In this document: piece by piece, positions 1 to 11,787 of the stretch
How positions within the stretch are numbered: the first letter of the stretch is position 1
How the letters are laid out: every line of letters begins with the position of its first letter
Origin: Zea mays
Lineage: Eukaryota; Streptophyta; Magnoliopsida; Poales; Poaceae
Direction of reading: 5' to 3'
Length of the DNA: 64,000 nucleotides
NCBI RefSeq assembly: GCF_902167145.1
Contig: NC_050100.1
Location: 213,398,081-213,462,080, forward strand
Program-made: the position numbers and the translations under genes
The notes under the pieces: model-generated
What the model saw: the letters and a program-made list of their open reading frames with translations, nothing else
Databases searched by the model: none
Told to the model about the DNA's origin: nothing

Positions 1-1640
1 CCGATAAGAATCAATCTTCTTGACCGTGGCAACCGGAATTTTCAGGGTGCACATCAGAAAGGTCGGGAGAGCTGAGAACACCGAGTTAACAAGCTCTAAC
101 CTGTCGGTCTGGGAGAGGAGAGCAGAAGTACAGGACAATCTCTTCTCAATCCTATGAATGAGCGGTAAAAAGCAGTAGATTTTAGGCTTTGACAGACCAA
201 GCGGAACACCAAGGTAGGTGAAGGGCATTGAACCCGTCTGACAATTGAGAGTTCTGGCTAGAATCTCCATTTTAGCTGAGCAAACATTGATGGGGTACAT
301 ACTTGATTTATTATAGTTCACCTTGAGCCCCGTCGAAGTTGCAAAAGAGTTAAGAACGGCTCTGAGAAAAAATAATTGTCTAGGGCAAGCTTCCATTATC
401 AATAATGTGTCATCAGCATATTGAACGATCGGAAAATCTTGACCACAGTTCACGGCGAGGGGCAACTTGAGCAGGTCTTGTTGTCGCGCTTTATTGATGA
501 TGCTCTGAAGCAGATCCGCCGCGAGAACAAAAAGGAGAGGCGAGAGGGGGTCTCCCTGTCTAACCCCACGCTTGCAATGGAAAGTTTTCCCTGAGATACC
601 ATTAAGGAGGACCGAGGACGTACCAGACTGAAGAATATCCCTAATCCAGCTCATCCACCTGGGCCCAAAACCTCTATGCGACAGCACCTGAAGAATCAGC
701 TCATGCTCAAGTGAATCAAAGGCCTTTTCAAAATCCAATTTGAGCACAATGATCTCTTTTTTTGAGATATGGCAAAGATGAATATATTCATATGCCCAGA
801 CCAAGCAGTCCTGAATGGTTCTTCCTTTGATGAAGCCATATTGATTTTTGTGAACAAGGGAAGTCATCACTGTCTGTAAACGATTGGCCAGCAGCTTAGT
901 GATGATTTTCATACTATTGTTCAGAAGCGATATTGGTCGGAAATCCCACTAAACGAGCATTATCCTTCTTCAGAATCAGGACAATAAAAGAACCATTGAT
1001 ACTTCGAAGGCAAACATCCCCGTGGTAAAATTGGTCACATAAGTCATAGAAGTCCTGAGAAATAATCGGCCAACATTTTTTGATAAAATTGGTATTAAAC
1101 CCATCAGGTCCCAGAGATTTGTCAGAAGGGAGAGCAGCAACAATGCTATCAATTTCTTGCTTTGAAAATGGCTCATCTAACCAATGCAAGTCGCTATGAA
1201 AGAATAACAAGCTAGGGAGATCAAAGACATTTTCCAAAAAATCTGAAGATCCCAAACGACATTTGAAGACATTCCAAAGCAGGTTAGCTTTAAGATCATG
1301 CTCTGAAAAGATTGAGCCACTGTCATCCGAGAGCAACGCAATTGTATTACGGCCATGCTTTACCGTTGCATGAGCATGAAAGAATCTAGAGCAGATATCT
1401 CCATCGGTGACCCATTTGATGGAAGCCCATTGCTTCCAATAATTTTTTTGAAACTGAAGCAACCCAACATTCTTGGATTGCAACAACTCACAGAAATTCC
1501 ATTCTTCAATCGAAAGGTCACGGTGCTCTTCAATAATATCAATGAACTCAATAAGCAACTTAATTTGTCTCACAGTTTTGTCAATTTTTGGCAGAGAACG
1601 CGGCCACTTCGAGGATCTTTCTGGTGGACTTGAATTTTGC
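1..1640 (-). pseudogene. LINE ORF2 reverse transcriptase region
   Basis: Reverse transcriptase of the LINE, which would copy element RNA at a nicked target. The upstream part (1573 down to 914) contains the conserved SLGPDGF block before the RT fingers and palm. Reading then shifts by one base near 945-950. From there a frame is open to position 1 without a methionine. It holds [14 protein letters not shown] at about 720, [13 protein letters not shown] near 545-570 and the catalytic YADD at about 409-421. Only the single-base shift separates the two parts. The downstream RNase H and zinc-finger region is outside the window. Confidence 0.85.
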
Positions 1641-1766
1641 TGTTAAGTTCTTCGCTTTGTCCAAAAGAATTGGCTGACCAGTCCAAGAATTTTGGAAAAC
1701 AGTCATAAACTCATCGAATTGCAGCCGGAAATTTTCAAATCTAAAGATCTTGGGTTTGGGGACCTT

Positions 1767-2252
1767 TTACTTGAAAGAAATCAGACAAGGTACATGATCA
1801 GAAATATCCCTAGGCAGCGTTGTTGCGTGGGTGTCAGGGTAACACACCGACCATTCTTGCGACATGAAAAACCAATCGAGTCTCTGAAGAAGGGGCTCCC
1901 TTTGCCTATTCGACCAAGTAAAGGAGAGGCCATGGAGGGGAATTTCCATCAGATCCAGCTGACTGATTGCCTCGTTAAATTTCAACATCAGGTTAATATC
2001 CCCCTAGCGATATTTCTGTTTTCAGGCCTACGCGTAAGGTTAAAGTCCCCAACAATCAACCAAAGCTTTTCCGAGGGCATATTAATATTGGAGAACCAGT
2101 GTAAGAATTCAATTTTCCCATGCGGAGAACAGGGCGCGTAAATGTTTGTGACGATCCAAGATTCATCCGACGATATAGCAGAAAACTCAACCGAGAGAGC
2201 ATACTCATTCTGAAAAATAGCACTGCCAACCAACTTCGAACTATTCCAAACA
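1767..2252 (-). pseudogene. LINE endonuclease, C-terminal part
   Basis: C-terminal half of the apurinic/apyrimidinic-type endonuclease that nicks target DNA for LINE insertion. The frame entering from the solo LTR side (2252 to about 1990) has NIYAP and VGDFN, both typical of the fold. After a frameshift at about 1990, the frame down to 1767 carries GLSFTWSN and the catalytic-loop motif SDHVP. The N-terminal half is at 3652-3855, on the other side of the inserted LTR. Region 1641-1766 is decayed LINE linker without a clear frame. Confidence 0.8.
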
Positions 2253-2257
2253 GTAAT

Positions 2258-3646
2258 TGTCGGCGTTTCGACCTCGAGGGGTCCCTGGACCGACGAGTAA
2301 ATTGTCGCCGCGTGTCCCAGCCCAGATAGGTCGGCGCGAGACGGAGCACGAAGGGGGAAAGAAGCAGGCAAAGGGGAAACCCGCGACCTTCGTGTTGCCC
2401 TGCACCTAGGTCGGGTGCGCTTGCAGTAGGGAGGTTACAAGCGTCCGCGAGGGAGAGAGAGAGAGACCGTCCACCAGCCCGTTCTCCCGCGTGGCCAACC
2501 CTCTCGTACGAGAGCCCTGGACCTTCCTTTTATAGGCGTAAGGAGAGGGCCCAGGTGTACAATGGGGGGTGTAGCAGTGTGCTAACGTGTCTAGCAGAGA
2601 GGAGCTAAAGCCCTAAGTACATGCCGTCGTGGCAGCCGGAGAGGTTTTGGCGCCCTGTTCATGTGATGTCGTGGCCGTCGGAGGAGTGCTTGAGCCTTGT
2701 GGAAGTATAGCTGTCGGGGCTGTCGGATCCTTGCTGATGTCTCCTTGCTTCCGTAAGGGGCTGAGAGCCGCCGTCGTCATGGAGCACGCGGGGTGCCATC
2801 ATTACTTGTTTACCGGGGCGAGCCAGATGGGACGCCGGTCTTGTTCCCCGTAGCCTGAGCTAGCTAGGGGTAGGGTAATGATGGCCTTCCCTGTGACGTG
2901 GCGGGTCCGAGCCCGAGGTCGGGCGAGGCGAAGGCTCCTCCGAGGTCAAGGTCGAGTCTGAGCCCTGGGGTCGGGCGAGGCGGAGACCGTCGTCCGAGGT
3001 CGAGGCTGAGTCCGAGCCCTAGGGTCGGGCGAGGCGGAGTCCGTCTTCCGAGGTCGAGGCTGAGTCCGAGCCCTGGGGTCGGGCGAGGCGGAGTCCATCG
3101 TCCGGCGTCGAGTTTGAGCCCGAGCCCTGGGGTCGAGCGGGGCAGAGCTTCCTATGGTGCCCGAGGTTGGACTTAGCTGCTGTCGGACTCACTCTATCGA
3201 GTGGCACAACAGTCGGAGCGGCACAGACGGCGCTGTTTTCCTGTCAGGTTGGTCAGTGGAGCGGCGAAGTGACTGCGATCACTTCGGCTCTGTCGACTGA
3301 GGAGCGCGTGTCAGGATAAGGTGTCAGTCGAGCCTTGCATTAAATGCTCCTGCGATACGGTCAGTTCGCGTGGCGATCTGGCCAAGGTTGCTTCTCCGCG
3401 AAGACTGGGCCTCGACGAGCCGAAGGTGTGTTCGTTGCTTGAGGGGGGCCCTCGGGCGAGACGTGAATCCTTCGAGGTCAGCTGTCTTTGCCCGAGGCTA
3501 GGCTCGGGCAAGGCGAGATCGTGTCCCTTGAGTGGACTGAGCCTTGACCTTAATCGCGCCCATCAGGCCTTTGCAGCTTTGTGCTGATGGGGGTTACCAG
3601 CTGAGATTAGGAGTCTTGGGGGTACCCCTAATTATGGTCCCCAACA
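2258..3646 (-). mobile_element. Solo gypsy LTR (Huck-like subfamily)
   Basis: 1389-bp LTR with TG...CA ends flanked by the 5-bp direct repeat GTAAT (2253-2257 and 3647-3651), inserted in the LINE endonuclease. In minus orientation it starts TGTTGGGGACCATAATTAGG and ends in AAACGCCGACA. This matches the ends of the LTRs at 21784 and 48994, but the body is diverged. No internal sequence remains, so the element was lost by LTR-LTR recombination. Tandem units of about 54-60 bp rich in gtcgggcgaggcggag lie at about 2900-3140. Confidence 0.93.
2527..2535 (-). promoter_or_regulatory. TATA box of solo LTR
   Basis: CTATAAAAG on the minus strand, embedded in tacgcctataaaaggaagg. The same core promoter sequence occurs at 23038 and 50247 in the complete related element, which supports its identity as the U3 TATA box. 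Confidence 0.7.
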
Positions 3647-3651
3647 GTAAT

Positions 3652-3855
3652 GAAACCCCCAAAATTTCCTATCGATGGAACAAAAGCAAACTCATCAAAG
3701 GAATTGGGACATAACCTTCTAAGGTCAGCCCTGTCAAAAAAATCCTTCTTCGTCTCCTGCAAGCAGATGATGTCGCATTTGGATTCCCTAATCGCACAAT
3801 GAATACCATTCCCCTTAGCCACCGAGTTAATTCCACGGACATTAAAACTTAAATC
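3652..3855 (-). pseudogene. LINE endonuclease, N-terminal part
   Basis: Start of LINE ORF2. The frame holds SFNVRGIN followed by CDIICLQETK, the first two conserved blocks of the APE-type endonuclease; the glutamate of LQETK coordinates the metal ion. The frame runs into the solo LTR at 3651 and resumes at 2252. No convincing start codon is kept: an ATG at 3820-3822 would cut off the first block. Region 3856-4303 between ORF2 and the ORF1 tail shows no clear frame. Confidence 0.75.
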
Positions 3856-4303
3856 GGACTAGTCAGAAAAATTAATAGCATTGTGACTATTCATCGAAAG
3901 GATCACGTTCGTCGATGAAAAGGAACCCAAACCCAATTACTGGGTGGGCAATAGAGTATCTGTTAGAACAGAGTGTAGCACTATCAGAAACCACAGAGTT
4001 CTTCAACACAACAAACAAACAAAGACGCTAGGGCCGAAACAGCCAAAAAGCCTGGCGAAAATGAGTCCTACAAAATAACCCCACCCGGAGCAGCAACAAC
4101 AGTTTAGTTGTCATCATCTAAAGAGTCTTGTTTCTTATCCTCCTTGTCTTTTTTCCCTGACTTATTAGGGCCAACACAGCCAGGGGGGTTCTTCTTCTTC
4201 TTTAGAGCTTTGTCAGCCAGGTCCACTTCTGACAGGTTGCAAAAACTCTCCCCCAAGCGTCTGATAGTCTTAGCTGATAGGGAGGGGGACCCTCAAACTT
4301 GTG

Positions 4304-4800
4304 CTAACACATCAAACAGTTCTTCTTCTGGCACGAACCCTGTCTGAACCCAGCCCGGGCGTCACGAAGTCTCTTGCTTCTCCTCAGGTCAGATTCCACA
4401 ACAGCATGTTTTGGGGGGGAGGAGGCCGGGTCTGAGGGAACAGACGCGTTGTCAGCAGATTCCTCAGAGAGGACCGAATCAAGGAACTTGCCATCAGGGC
4501 ACTTCCTGGGGATGACAAAGGGATGTGTCTCAGCCTCTGTCTCCATCAGAGCAGAAGGAATATCTGAAGACAAGAAAGATTTTGACCAACTAAAAGAATC
4601 TTTATGCAGCAAGTTGGATAAGAAAAAGGGCGCCCATTTCTTGGGAACCTGCACCGAGGGCACCGAATTACCAACCGGGGCAAAATAGTTAGCCCAGATC
4701 CTATAGAACTGGGCATTCCTTTTCCTTTCCAAGTGACTCAGCAAAACAGGGTCCGGTTGCCAGTCTTGCGAAAACATAAAGTTCAACACCACATTGCAAA
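4304..4800 (-). pseudogene. LINE ORF1, C-terminal part
   Basis: C-terminal portion of LINE ORF1, an RNA-binding protein. Visible blocks are LLSHLERKRNAQFYRIWANY, a WAPFFLSNLL segment and a basic tail SDLRRSKRLRDARAG. These resemble plant LINE ORF1 C-termini, in which an ERKR...FYR.W..FF pattern is common. The frame runs straight out of the copia gag to its right, so an apparent 252-residue ORF (4304-5062) is a chance fusion of copia gag zinc knuckles with LINE ORF1. The junction lies at about 4790-4830. Confidence 0.65.
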
Positions 4801-4829
4801 CCTTCTTTTCTAACCCTATGCCTCTTTGT

Positions 4830-6366
4830 TTTAAATGGGGACAAGATCTAAGTAAGTGTCCCTTCTTGGAGCATTTAAAACAAAGTCTACCATCCTTGTT
4901 GATAATCAAGCCATTTTTAATGTAGGGACATGACCTAATCAAGTGTCCCTCTTCAAAGCATTCACTACACCTCTTAATGTGAAGTGTGGCTTGATCATTA
5001 CCTTGGATGTTACCTTTTGTGGAGGCGTGGTTGAGGCTTTTGGAGGAGGTGTTGAATTTCATCTTTTATTTCTTCCTCTTTGCAATCCTCAATTCCTTGA
5101 CATTTTCTTCAAGGGATGTAGTGCATGCCACGGTTGTTCCCGTCTCAAGCTTCTTTACCATGTGATTACGGTTATCTTGAGAAGGTTGAGCAATGCACTT
5201 CCCTTTTAGTTGTGTCAAGCTCATTTTAGCCTCTCATTTTCTTCTTTGAGCTTTTGATATGAATCATCATTTGTTCCTGCAAATTCTAGCTCAAAGGAAG
5301 ATTTGCTCGTTTGACGGACAACAAGCATTAGCACATGATAATATAGTATCAATTTGAATACATGTGCATGAGTGAGGTTGTTGGGATTTTAAGTTTTCTA
5401 TCACAACCTCGTGAGCAATATTCAATATGATATGATCATCCATAAGATTTTCATGAAAACATAGAAGCATATCATATTTTTCTTGAAAAGCTAGATTTTC
5501 AATTTTTAGCTTTTCTACTTGGTCCTTAAGCAAGGTGTTCCTCTTTACTAATTGAGCGATACAATGTAAAGCGTTATCTTGCTCAATTGAAATAGTGTCA
5601 TACCTTTGGACCAAATCAACATGAGAGCACTTTAGCTCCTCATGTTCTTTAGTCAACTCGTCAAAGCATTGCATCTTCATGGAGAGAATACTTTCTAGCC
5701 TTTGACGAGCTTCACCTTGCTCTCTCGCTCTTTCTAGAAGTTTGAGCATGACCGCCTTATCTTCTTGGCTTAGGCGAGCGTAGAGTTGCACAAAGCTTCT
5801 TTCTTCCTCCTCATCCTTATTTGTGCTTCCGCTATCATTTTCATTAGCCACACAACATATGTGGGAATCGAAATGGGAAGACAAACCTCTTGGAGAGGTG
5901 GATTCATCGTTTGGTCTCCTCCGCTTATTTTCTTCTTCTTCCTTGCAAGGGTTAGTATCACAAATACCAAAGGAAGTAGAAGCACAAAATGAACTATCAT
6001 GTTTGGACTCATTAAATTTGCTTTTAATTCTAGTCCAAATATCATGCGCATCATGGATTGATTCGTCATAATTTGATATGAAGGCACGATAATCTTCTTT
6101 GCTAAGAGAATTGCTTAAGATGTCAAAAGCTAGGTAGTTTAAGCGAAAACATCTTTGATCCTCCTCGGAGACAATTTTTCCGTTATAACTAGGAGGGAAG
6201 ATACTCTTGTCTAAAATTTGTTATAATTGTGGATCTACCGTTCTAAAAGCGTTTATTACTCTAGTAGACCATGAATCATAATTAGAACAATTGGAAAGTA
6301 ATATCTCAAGAGTTACCTCCTTGTTCTCTTGGGTCTTCTTGTTCTTTTGGGATCTTTTACGAGCCA
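4830..6366 (-). pseudogene. Copia gag remnant with zinc knuckles
   Basis: Nucleocapsid-type gag of the truncated copia element. The 5' part next to the PBS (6366-5890) is broken. A 197-codon frame (5884-5291) is strongly coiled-coil, rich in E, K and L, with LLERAREQGEARQRLE near its start. After a short disrupted stretch, two CCHC knuckles follow near 4970 and 4880 (CSECFEEGHLIRSC and CFKCSKKGHLLRSC, both C-x2-C-x4-H-x4-C). The order gag domain, coiled coil, knuckles differs from the intact copia at 33546, where the knuckle precedes the coiled coil, so this is a different family. Confidence 0.7.
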
Positions 6367-6402
6367 TCACTTCGAGTTGTTAGACTCAAGATGAAGTGCC
6401 TA

Positions 6403-6414
6403 GCTCTGATACCA
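6403..6414 (-). other. Primer-binding site, initiator Met tRNA type
   Basis: TGGTATCAGAGC on the minus strand, two bases inside the 5' LTR. It is complementary to the 3' end of plant initiator methionine tRNA, the usual primer for copia elements. Confidence 0.9.
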
Positions 6415-6416
6415 AT

Positions 6417-8039
6417 TGAAAGTCGCCTAGAGGGGGGTGAATAGGCAAAACCTGAATTTTAAAACTTTATCCCCCAACTAGATCCCTGGATTAGTGATTA
6501 GAACAAGATACACAAATATCGGAGTATAAAAGCTAAGTTCTTGCCTGTAAAGAGTATTGCTTTCAAATAATGCGGGAGTGATAAATCAATACAACTAAAA
6601 GGTTATAGAACAATAAAGCAAGAAGCCTTAGATGAGAAGAGCACTAGGTCAAGTTCTTTCTTGCAACGTGTTGCTTCACTAAATGAGAATTTAACTTGAA
6701 GCAACACCAAATGATATTAGCAAATAATGGTGCAAGAAAACTTAGAGCAAGGGAAAATAAACAAATCACAAGCAATAAACACAATGGACACGGGTGATTT
6801 GTTTTACCGAGGTTCGGCCCTCGAAGGCCTAATCCCCGTTGAGGAGTCCACTTAAGGACGGGTCTTTTTCAACCCTTTCCCTCTCTCCCCCGATCACACA
6901 AGGATCGGTGAGCTCTTCTTCTTCTCAAGGATCACTCTCGATCCCACAAGGACCACCACACTCTTTGGTGTCTCTTGCTAGCTTTTACAAGCCTCCAAAA
7001 CTTTGGAGGAAGTTCGATGGGAGTCAATACTCCACGCACAAATGAACACAAAGATGTAGCACACTCTATCTCTCAATGAATCTCACAAGGCGCTAGAGTT
7101 AAACTCAATTGAGTAGCTCTCAATTGCTTGCTCTCTCTTTTGTGGCACTTGTGTTGGTTGTAGTGGACTAAATCTTGTGTATAGGATGGATCAATGAATA
7201 TATGTGGTTGGTGAGGGCTTGAGTATGTCAACTAGATGACTTGGAATGTTGCTTGGGCTCCCTCACCTTGAAGTGGCCGGTTGGGGTAGTATTTATAGCC
7301 ACCAACCAAAATCTAGCCGTTGGTGAAAGTTGTCTGTCGTATCGTGCACCGGACAGTCCGGTGCACACCGGACATGTCCGGTGCGACAACCACGTCACCC
7401 GGCCGTCAGGGTTCTGACCATTGGAGCTCTGACTTCTGGGCCCACCTGGATGTCCGGTGGCGCACCGGACATGTACTGTAGAGTGTCCGGTGCGCCATGT
7501 CGCGCCTGCCTGCCTTCTGCCTGCTCTGGCGCGCATTTAATGCCGCTGCAGGTGACCGTTGGCGTCAAAGTAGCCGTTGCTCCGCTGTTACACCGGACAG
7601 TCCGGTGTACACCGGACATGTCCGGTGAATTATAGCGGAGCAGCCGAAGTGAATTCCCGAGGCTGCCGAGTTCGGAGCTGCGACTTCGTGGAGCACCGGA
7701 CACTGTCCGGTGTACACCGGACAGTCCGGTGAATTATAGCGCGCCGACTTCCGAGAATTCCCGAAGATGAAGAGTTTGAAGTCGATCTTCCCTGGTGCAC
7801 CGGACACTGTCCGGTGGCACACCGGACAGTCCGGTGCGCCCGACCAGGGTGCCTTCGGTTGTCCCTTTGCTCCTTTGTTAGAACCCTTTCTCTTGATCTT
7901 TTTATTGGCTTATGGTGAACCTTTGGTACCTGTAGAACTTTATAAACTTGGGCAAACTAGTTAGTCCAATTATTTGTGTTGGGCAATTCAACCACCAAAA
8001 TTAGTTATAGGAAATAGGTGTAAGCCTAATTCCCTTTCA
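6417..8039 (-). repeat. 5' LTR of truncated copia
   Basis: 1623-bp LTR reading TGAAAGGGAATTAGG... to ...CTAGGCGACTTTCA on the minus strand; the PBS follows after two bases. It carries five clusters of the palindromic motif CACCGGAC-N-GTCCGGTG, mostly as dimers, at about 7346-7384, 7453-7490, 7590-7628, 7694-7733 and 7797-7838. All lie upstream of the TATA box at 7291-7300. Confidence 0.9.
7291..7300 (-). promoter_or_regulatory. TATA box of copia LTR
   Basis: GGCTATAAAT on the minus strand within the LTR, about 45 bases downstream of the nearest palindromic-motif cluster. A TATA-like site at this place suits the U3/R boundary. Confidence 0.55.
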
Positions 8040-10313
8040 CAACCTCCTGGAGCCCAATCATGGGGGCATCACCCAAGGCAGGGGGCGGGGGCATTAAAGT
8101 AGGGTACCGGCCCAACAACCACCAGATCATCAGGAATCTGCCCATTCTGCAACGGAGCACCATGAATGTGACCAGAAGAACTATCCGAGGACAGGTCCTA
8201 ATGCGGATTGCTGACCTACTGCTTGTCAGGTGGCAGGTCCAGATGGGGCTGCTGCACGGGTGGATCATTAACAATCCATTGGTCTCAATCTCCTTGAATG
8301 TTGTCTGTTGGTTGGGCTTGGACATTGTCTTCTGGCGGGTAATTAAGATCCCAGCCCGCAGCCGGCACAGGTTGACCCAGACCAAAAAACTCAAGTGGAA
8401 GCTGTTGACCATCCTCCAGGACCACTGGCACCGGGTCCTCATCTTGAGGCTGACCCCTAGCAAAGTTTGCTGGATGATCTCGCACTGCACTGTCCACGAG
8501 TCACCAATAAAGTCGTTAGCTTCTGAAAAAACAATGAACTGTGGACCTCCTCCAGAGACGTGACCCGAACCCTGAGCAAAGTCCTGTAAACATTGCGTCT
8601 GTCCTCTTCCCACAAGATCAATCTGCCAAAAGAACCAATAGCCGCCCGCAAGTATTCAGATGAACGGTAATCCAGGGGGAATCCCAACAACATAAGCCAG
8701 CATTCTCGATTAAAGAAAAGGGCTCTATGATTCCAAGCATCGTTATGCCGCTGAGCAGTGAAGGAGGCATCGAGGTATTGTTGCGGACCGAGCAGGACGA
8801 GATTGTCTCTTTCAAGCACGCTACTAAACTGAACCAGAACCTGACCCAGGTGCGACCGCTGGATATCGCGCACCCCAAGCCGCCTGTGCTCCACAAGGTA
8901 TTCTCTGACCACATCCCTCACCGTCGGGAAAGTAATCTCATGATTAGGTAAAGGTTGAATGCTGATAATAGCCCAGTCCTCATGCAATGGCAGGAGGCGC
9001 CTAGTCACTGACCTGACCATAATCTCCTGGTGAAGGACCACCGAAGCGCTGAAGCCCGGTGGGAGAAAGGGTTCAGGATCAACGCGCCTATACGCCATCG
9101 GAGCCGGAATTGAAGATCGCCAACCAGCGGAGGAAGACGGAGCAGGTTGGGGTTTTGGTGAGGTGACACCCAAAGAAAGCGTCAGGGACTGAAGGGGTGT
9201 CGATTCAGATTTTTTTAATACCTCCCGGGCGAACTCCTCGAAGCAACTGAATTTGCGCGGTCCACCGATCAGAGACACCACAGGGGTGCGAAACCAGGTA
9301 TTGTGATCAGGAGAATTTTGGTTTCCCACCAAGATGGCCCGACTCCCAAAGGCAGGGAACGAAGCCAGAGGAGAACCGAAGGAAGTTTTCTTATTGGGAC
9401 AAAATAAATCCAAGTGTCCCCGGCCTTTACAGAAATGACAGCTTAAGGTCGGCGGGCCCAGCAGCCCAACGGGCCCGCGAGCACGCACGAGGCGCCATTG
9501 AAGGTTGCGGGGGCGAGACCAGTTGGAATTCGAATTTTGAAATTTAGAACGGTCGGGAATTCCGCCTCCAAGAACAGCACCAGTAGAATTAGAGCCCAAG
9601 AACCGAGGAGACCCAACCCTCCGCCTAGAGGAAGAAGGCCACGTTCCCATAGCCGGAAAGTTCAGACGATTGAACACAGAAATTCTGGGGCGAGGCCGAA
9701 GAAGCCCAGCAAGGGGCCTCCAATTACTATGAACCTGAGCATGATTATGAGAAGGAGGGTTCAAACGATTGAACACCGAAAATCCAGCCCGAGCCGGACG
9801 CTGAACACCACTAGGGGACTTAATATTGCTACGAATCGGAACAACATTGACACCGGTGAGAGGGAGCTTAACAATATCCGCATAGGAAGGATTCTTCCTG
9901 CCCCAGACCTTCGACCAAGAAGCCGCTTCCTCAACCGAAAAAAGCTTGAATTCATGCTTCCAGTTGGGTCCACCACGATTCCAAAGGTTGAAGAAAGCCC
10001 TGAATTCCTTATGCTCAATGCATCCGGAGTTGTAAATATGAAAACCCACAGCCATCGAAGAAACCGAAAACCGAAAAACACGGTCAGCCAGCTGAAGCAC
10101 CTCAAAGCCCGCGGCGAACCCACCAAGGGCAGCCTGAAGAAGATGACCAACCGAGACTGAATTCAACTTGAAGATGCATCTGCCAAAAGAGACCACCAAC
10201 CAGAAGGACGACCGAAGACTGGGGCGAGCAGGGCAAACTAAAGATGCCAGGACATCCCTGAGGGAGTCCTCGAAGACCAGTCCCGGCCGAAAGTCCAGGA
10301 GAGAGAAGTCCAT
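8040..10313 (-). pseudogene. LINE ORF1, N-terminal and central part
   Basis: ORF1 of the LINE, an RNA-binding chaperone-like protein. A 618-codon frame is open from ATG at 10311-10313 down to 8457. It starts MDFSLLDFRPG, has a long Arg/Ser/Pro-rich middle, and carries one zinc knuckle CHFCKGRGHLDLFC (C-x2-C-x4-H-x4-C) near 9440. A second domain near 8600-9050 includes LMLLGFPLDYRSSEYL, like the DUF4283-type RNA-binding part of plant LINEs. It frameshifts near 8530. An acidic continuation (FFGLGQPVPAAGWDLN) is read in another frame at about 8285-8420, and the copia insertion ends it at 8039. Confidence 0.75.
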
Positions 10314-10370
10314 GGCTGAAGAAGAGAAGACCGGGGGAGGAAGGAGCGAGGAGCAGGACGTGAGCTAGGA

Positions 10371-10827
10371 GCCGACGAGGGATGACGCTTGCTCCGCTAA
10401 GTGCCAGCCATTGAGCTCAATACTTGAGGCTTGATAGGGAGAGGAGTGAGGCAGCTGATCACATGGACCTCCATCCGAGGACAGTTCCTCTTCCGAAACA
10501 GAAAGGAGAGTGCAGGGACCAGCATGGCCTGTACAGTATTGTGTTTGCCCTTTTTCTTTGGCAGTCCCTAATGTTCCTTTCGGTGGCACAAAGCATCGAG
10601 CATCTCGCGCTCGCGCGAGTAACCAAACCCAGATAGCGGAGATCTCCCCGGCTTCAACAGAGAAATGGTCTGGAGGAGGGGGAGTAGGGACGAAGGACAC
10701 GTCGCTTGGCTTTAATCCAGGCTTCCCAATTCCCACACAAGCTCGCGGCGCCTCTGTTCCCCTTTTCCTACTCGTGGAAACCCCATTCCCAATTCCCACA
10801 CAAATTGCTGGTGGAGAGGTGGGCCCT
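10371..10827. other. Probable LINE 5' leader and unassigned DNA
   Basis: Upstream of the LINE ORF1 start. It probably includes the element's 5' UTR, but no boundary or target-site duplication is visible. The direct repeat cccaattcccacacaa occurs at about 10726-10741 and 10787-10802. No gene is supported. Confidence 0.4.
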
Positions 10828-11125
10828 GTTTGTTTCGGCTTCTGGCAGCTTCTGGCCACCAAAAGCTATTGTGGAGTGCTAAATGCTCAACTTTTCAGCC
10901 AATTTCTATAAATTTCGTTGGGGGCAAAAACCATCCAAAATCAACATAAACACATAATCGGTTGAGTCGTTGTAATAATAGAAATTCGTCATTTTTTAGA
11001 TCATGAGCCTTATTAACAACTTTATCCTCTTCCACACGTAATCGTAATGATACTCAAATTCTCCCTACAGCCAGATTATCCCTACAACCAGATTTTCAGA
11101 AAAGTTGGTCAAAACACTACCCGCG
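10828..11125. repeat. Possible degenerate MITE
   Basis: The left edge GGGCCCTGTTTGTTTCGGCT looks like a grass MITE end. The right part, with agccagattatccctacaac then cagattttcagaaaagttgg, resembles the inner inverted half of such elements. The right terminus is decayed and no target-site duplication is seen, so superfamily and right boundary are uncertain. Confidence 0.35.
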
Positions 11126-11787
11126 GCGAGTCCTCGAGAACAGTCTCCCGAGTCCCGAGTCCCAAGTACCAAGACCCAACTCACCAATGGTCCAATAGAA
11201 CAGACGTTGGTCCACATTTGCAATCGATGCCCTCGAGCCGCCACGCAGTCGGGTTGACAGTTCTACTACTCTCCACGACTTGACGCGAGGGCGAGGCCCT
11301 TCTTCGGCGGCTCTCCGCACGGCGCTGGACAAGAAGGTGGAGGAGGTTTGGTTTCCCTCGTGGCCCCGTCGCCACCTCGCCAAGGCTAGGGACGGAACGG
11401 AACGCCGCCCAGAGGCTCCTCTGCCTACTCGAAGGCCTGGGTAATTTATTTTCGCCATCCTCGATTGCTATAAGCCTGATCGGGGGAAATTTGGGGTCTT
11501 GAGGTATTCAGACTTCTGAAATTGAATCGCAGGAGGCAAGGGATCATCGATACACCATCCTGAGCCAAGAGCCCTCTGTTGCCTGATGTGCGCGCTTTCA
11601 TAAGCTCCTAGTTTGACTCCAAAGTTGGAAATTGCTGGCAGCTTCAGCCAAGTGGTAGTTGATTGGAAGCTGAACTGTTGGTTCATGTAACAGTAGATTG
11701 CAACGCGGGTTGCAAGTTCACGGACCAACAAGCAGTTACTTAGCTATTGGGAGTTCATTTGACTCTTCTGCGATAACACAGTGAGAG
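11126..11787. other. Upstream region of the NLR gene
   Basis: Between the MITE-like repeat and the NLR start codon. A weak TATA-like CTATAAG at about 11468-11474 is the only promoter-like element seen. Part of this probably is 5' UTR, possibly with a leader intron, but no splice sites stand out. No coding sequence is supported. Confidence 0.35.

Larger units (their letters stand above)
4800..8039 (-). mobile_element. Copia element, 3'-truncated (5' LTR, PBS, gag)
   Basis: A copia LTR retrotransposon on the minus strand, inserted in LINE ORF1. It retains its 5' LTR (6417-8039), primer-binding site (6403-6414) and gag, down to two zinc knuckles. Protease, integrase, reverse transcriptase and the 3' LTR are missing. 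Because the left edge is not an LTR, no target-site duplication can be shown. A deletion that started inside gag and stopped in the LINE explains the structure. The left edge is accurate to about 30 bases. Confidence 0.8.
1..10370 (-). mobile_element. Decayed L1-like LINE, interrupted
   Basis: A non-LTR retrotransposon read right to left. ORF1 with a zinc knuckle lies at 10313-8040 and 4800-4304, the endonuclease at about 3855-3652 and 2252-1767, and the reverse transcriptase from about 1640 to the window edge. It is split by a solo LTR (2258-3646) and by a copia fragment (about 4800-8039); LINE coding sequence resumes on the far side of each. Several frameshifts show it is dead. The 3' end (RNase H, poly(A)) lies outside the window and the exact 5' end is not visible, so no target-site duplication can be given. 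Confidence 0.85.

Noticed and set aside
7346..7838. Regularly repeated palindromes resembling a CRISPR-like array
   Set aside because: The units are clustered dimers with irregular spacing in the U3 of an LTR, in a plant nuclear sequence with no cas genes. They are LTR cis-repeats.
9498..10160. 220-codon plus-strand open frame
   Set aside because: It is the complement of LINE ORF1, whose zinc knuckle and LINE-like domains lie on the minus strand; a low-complexity Arg-rich shadow.
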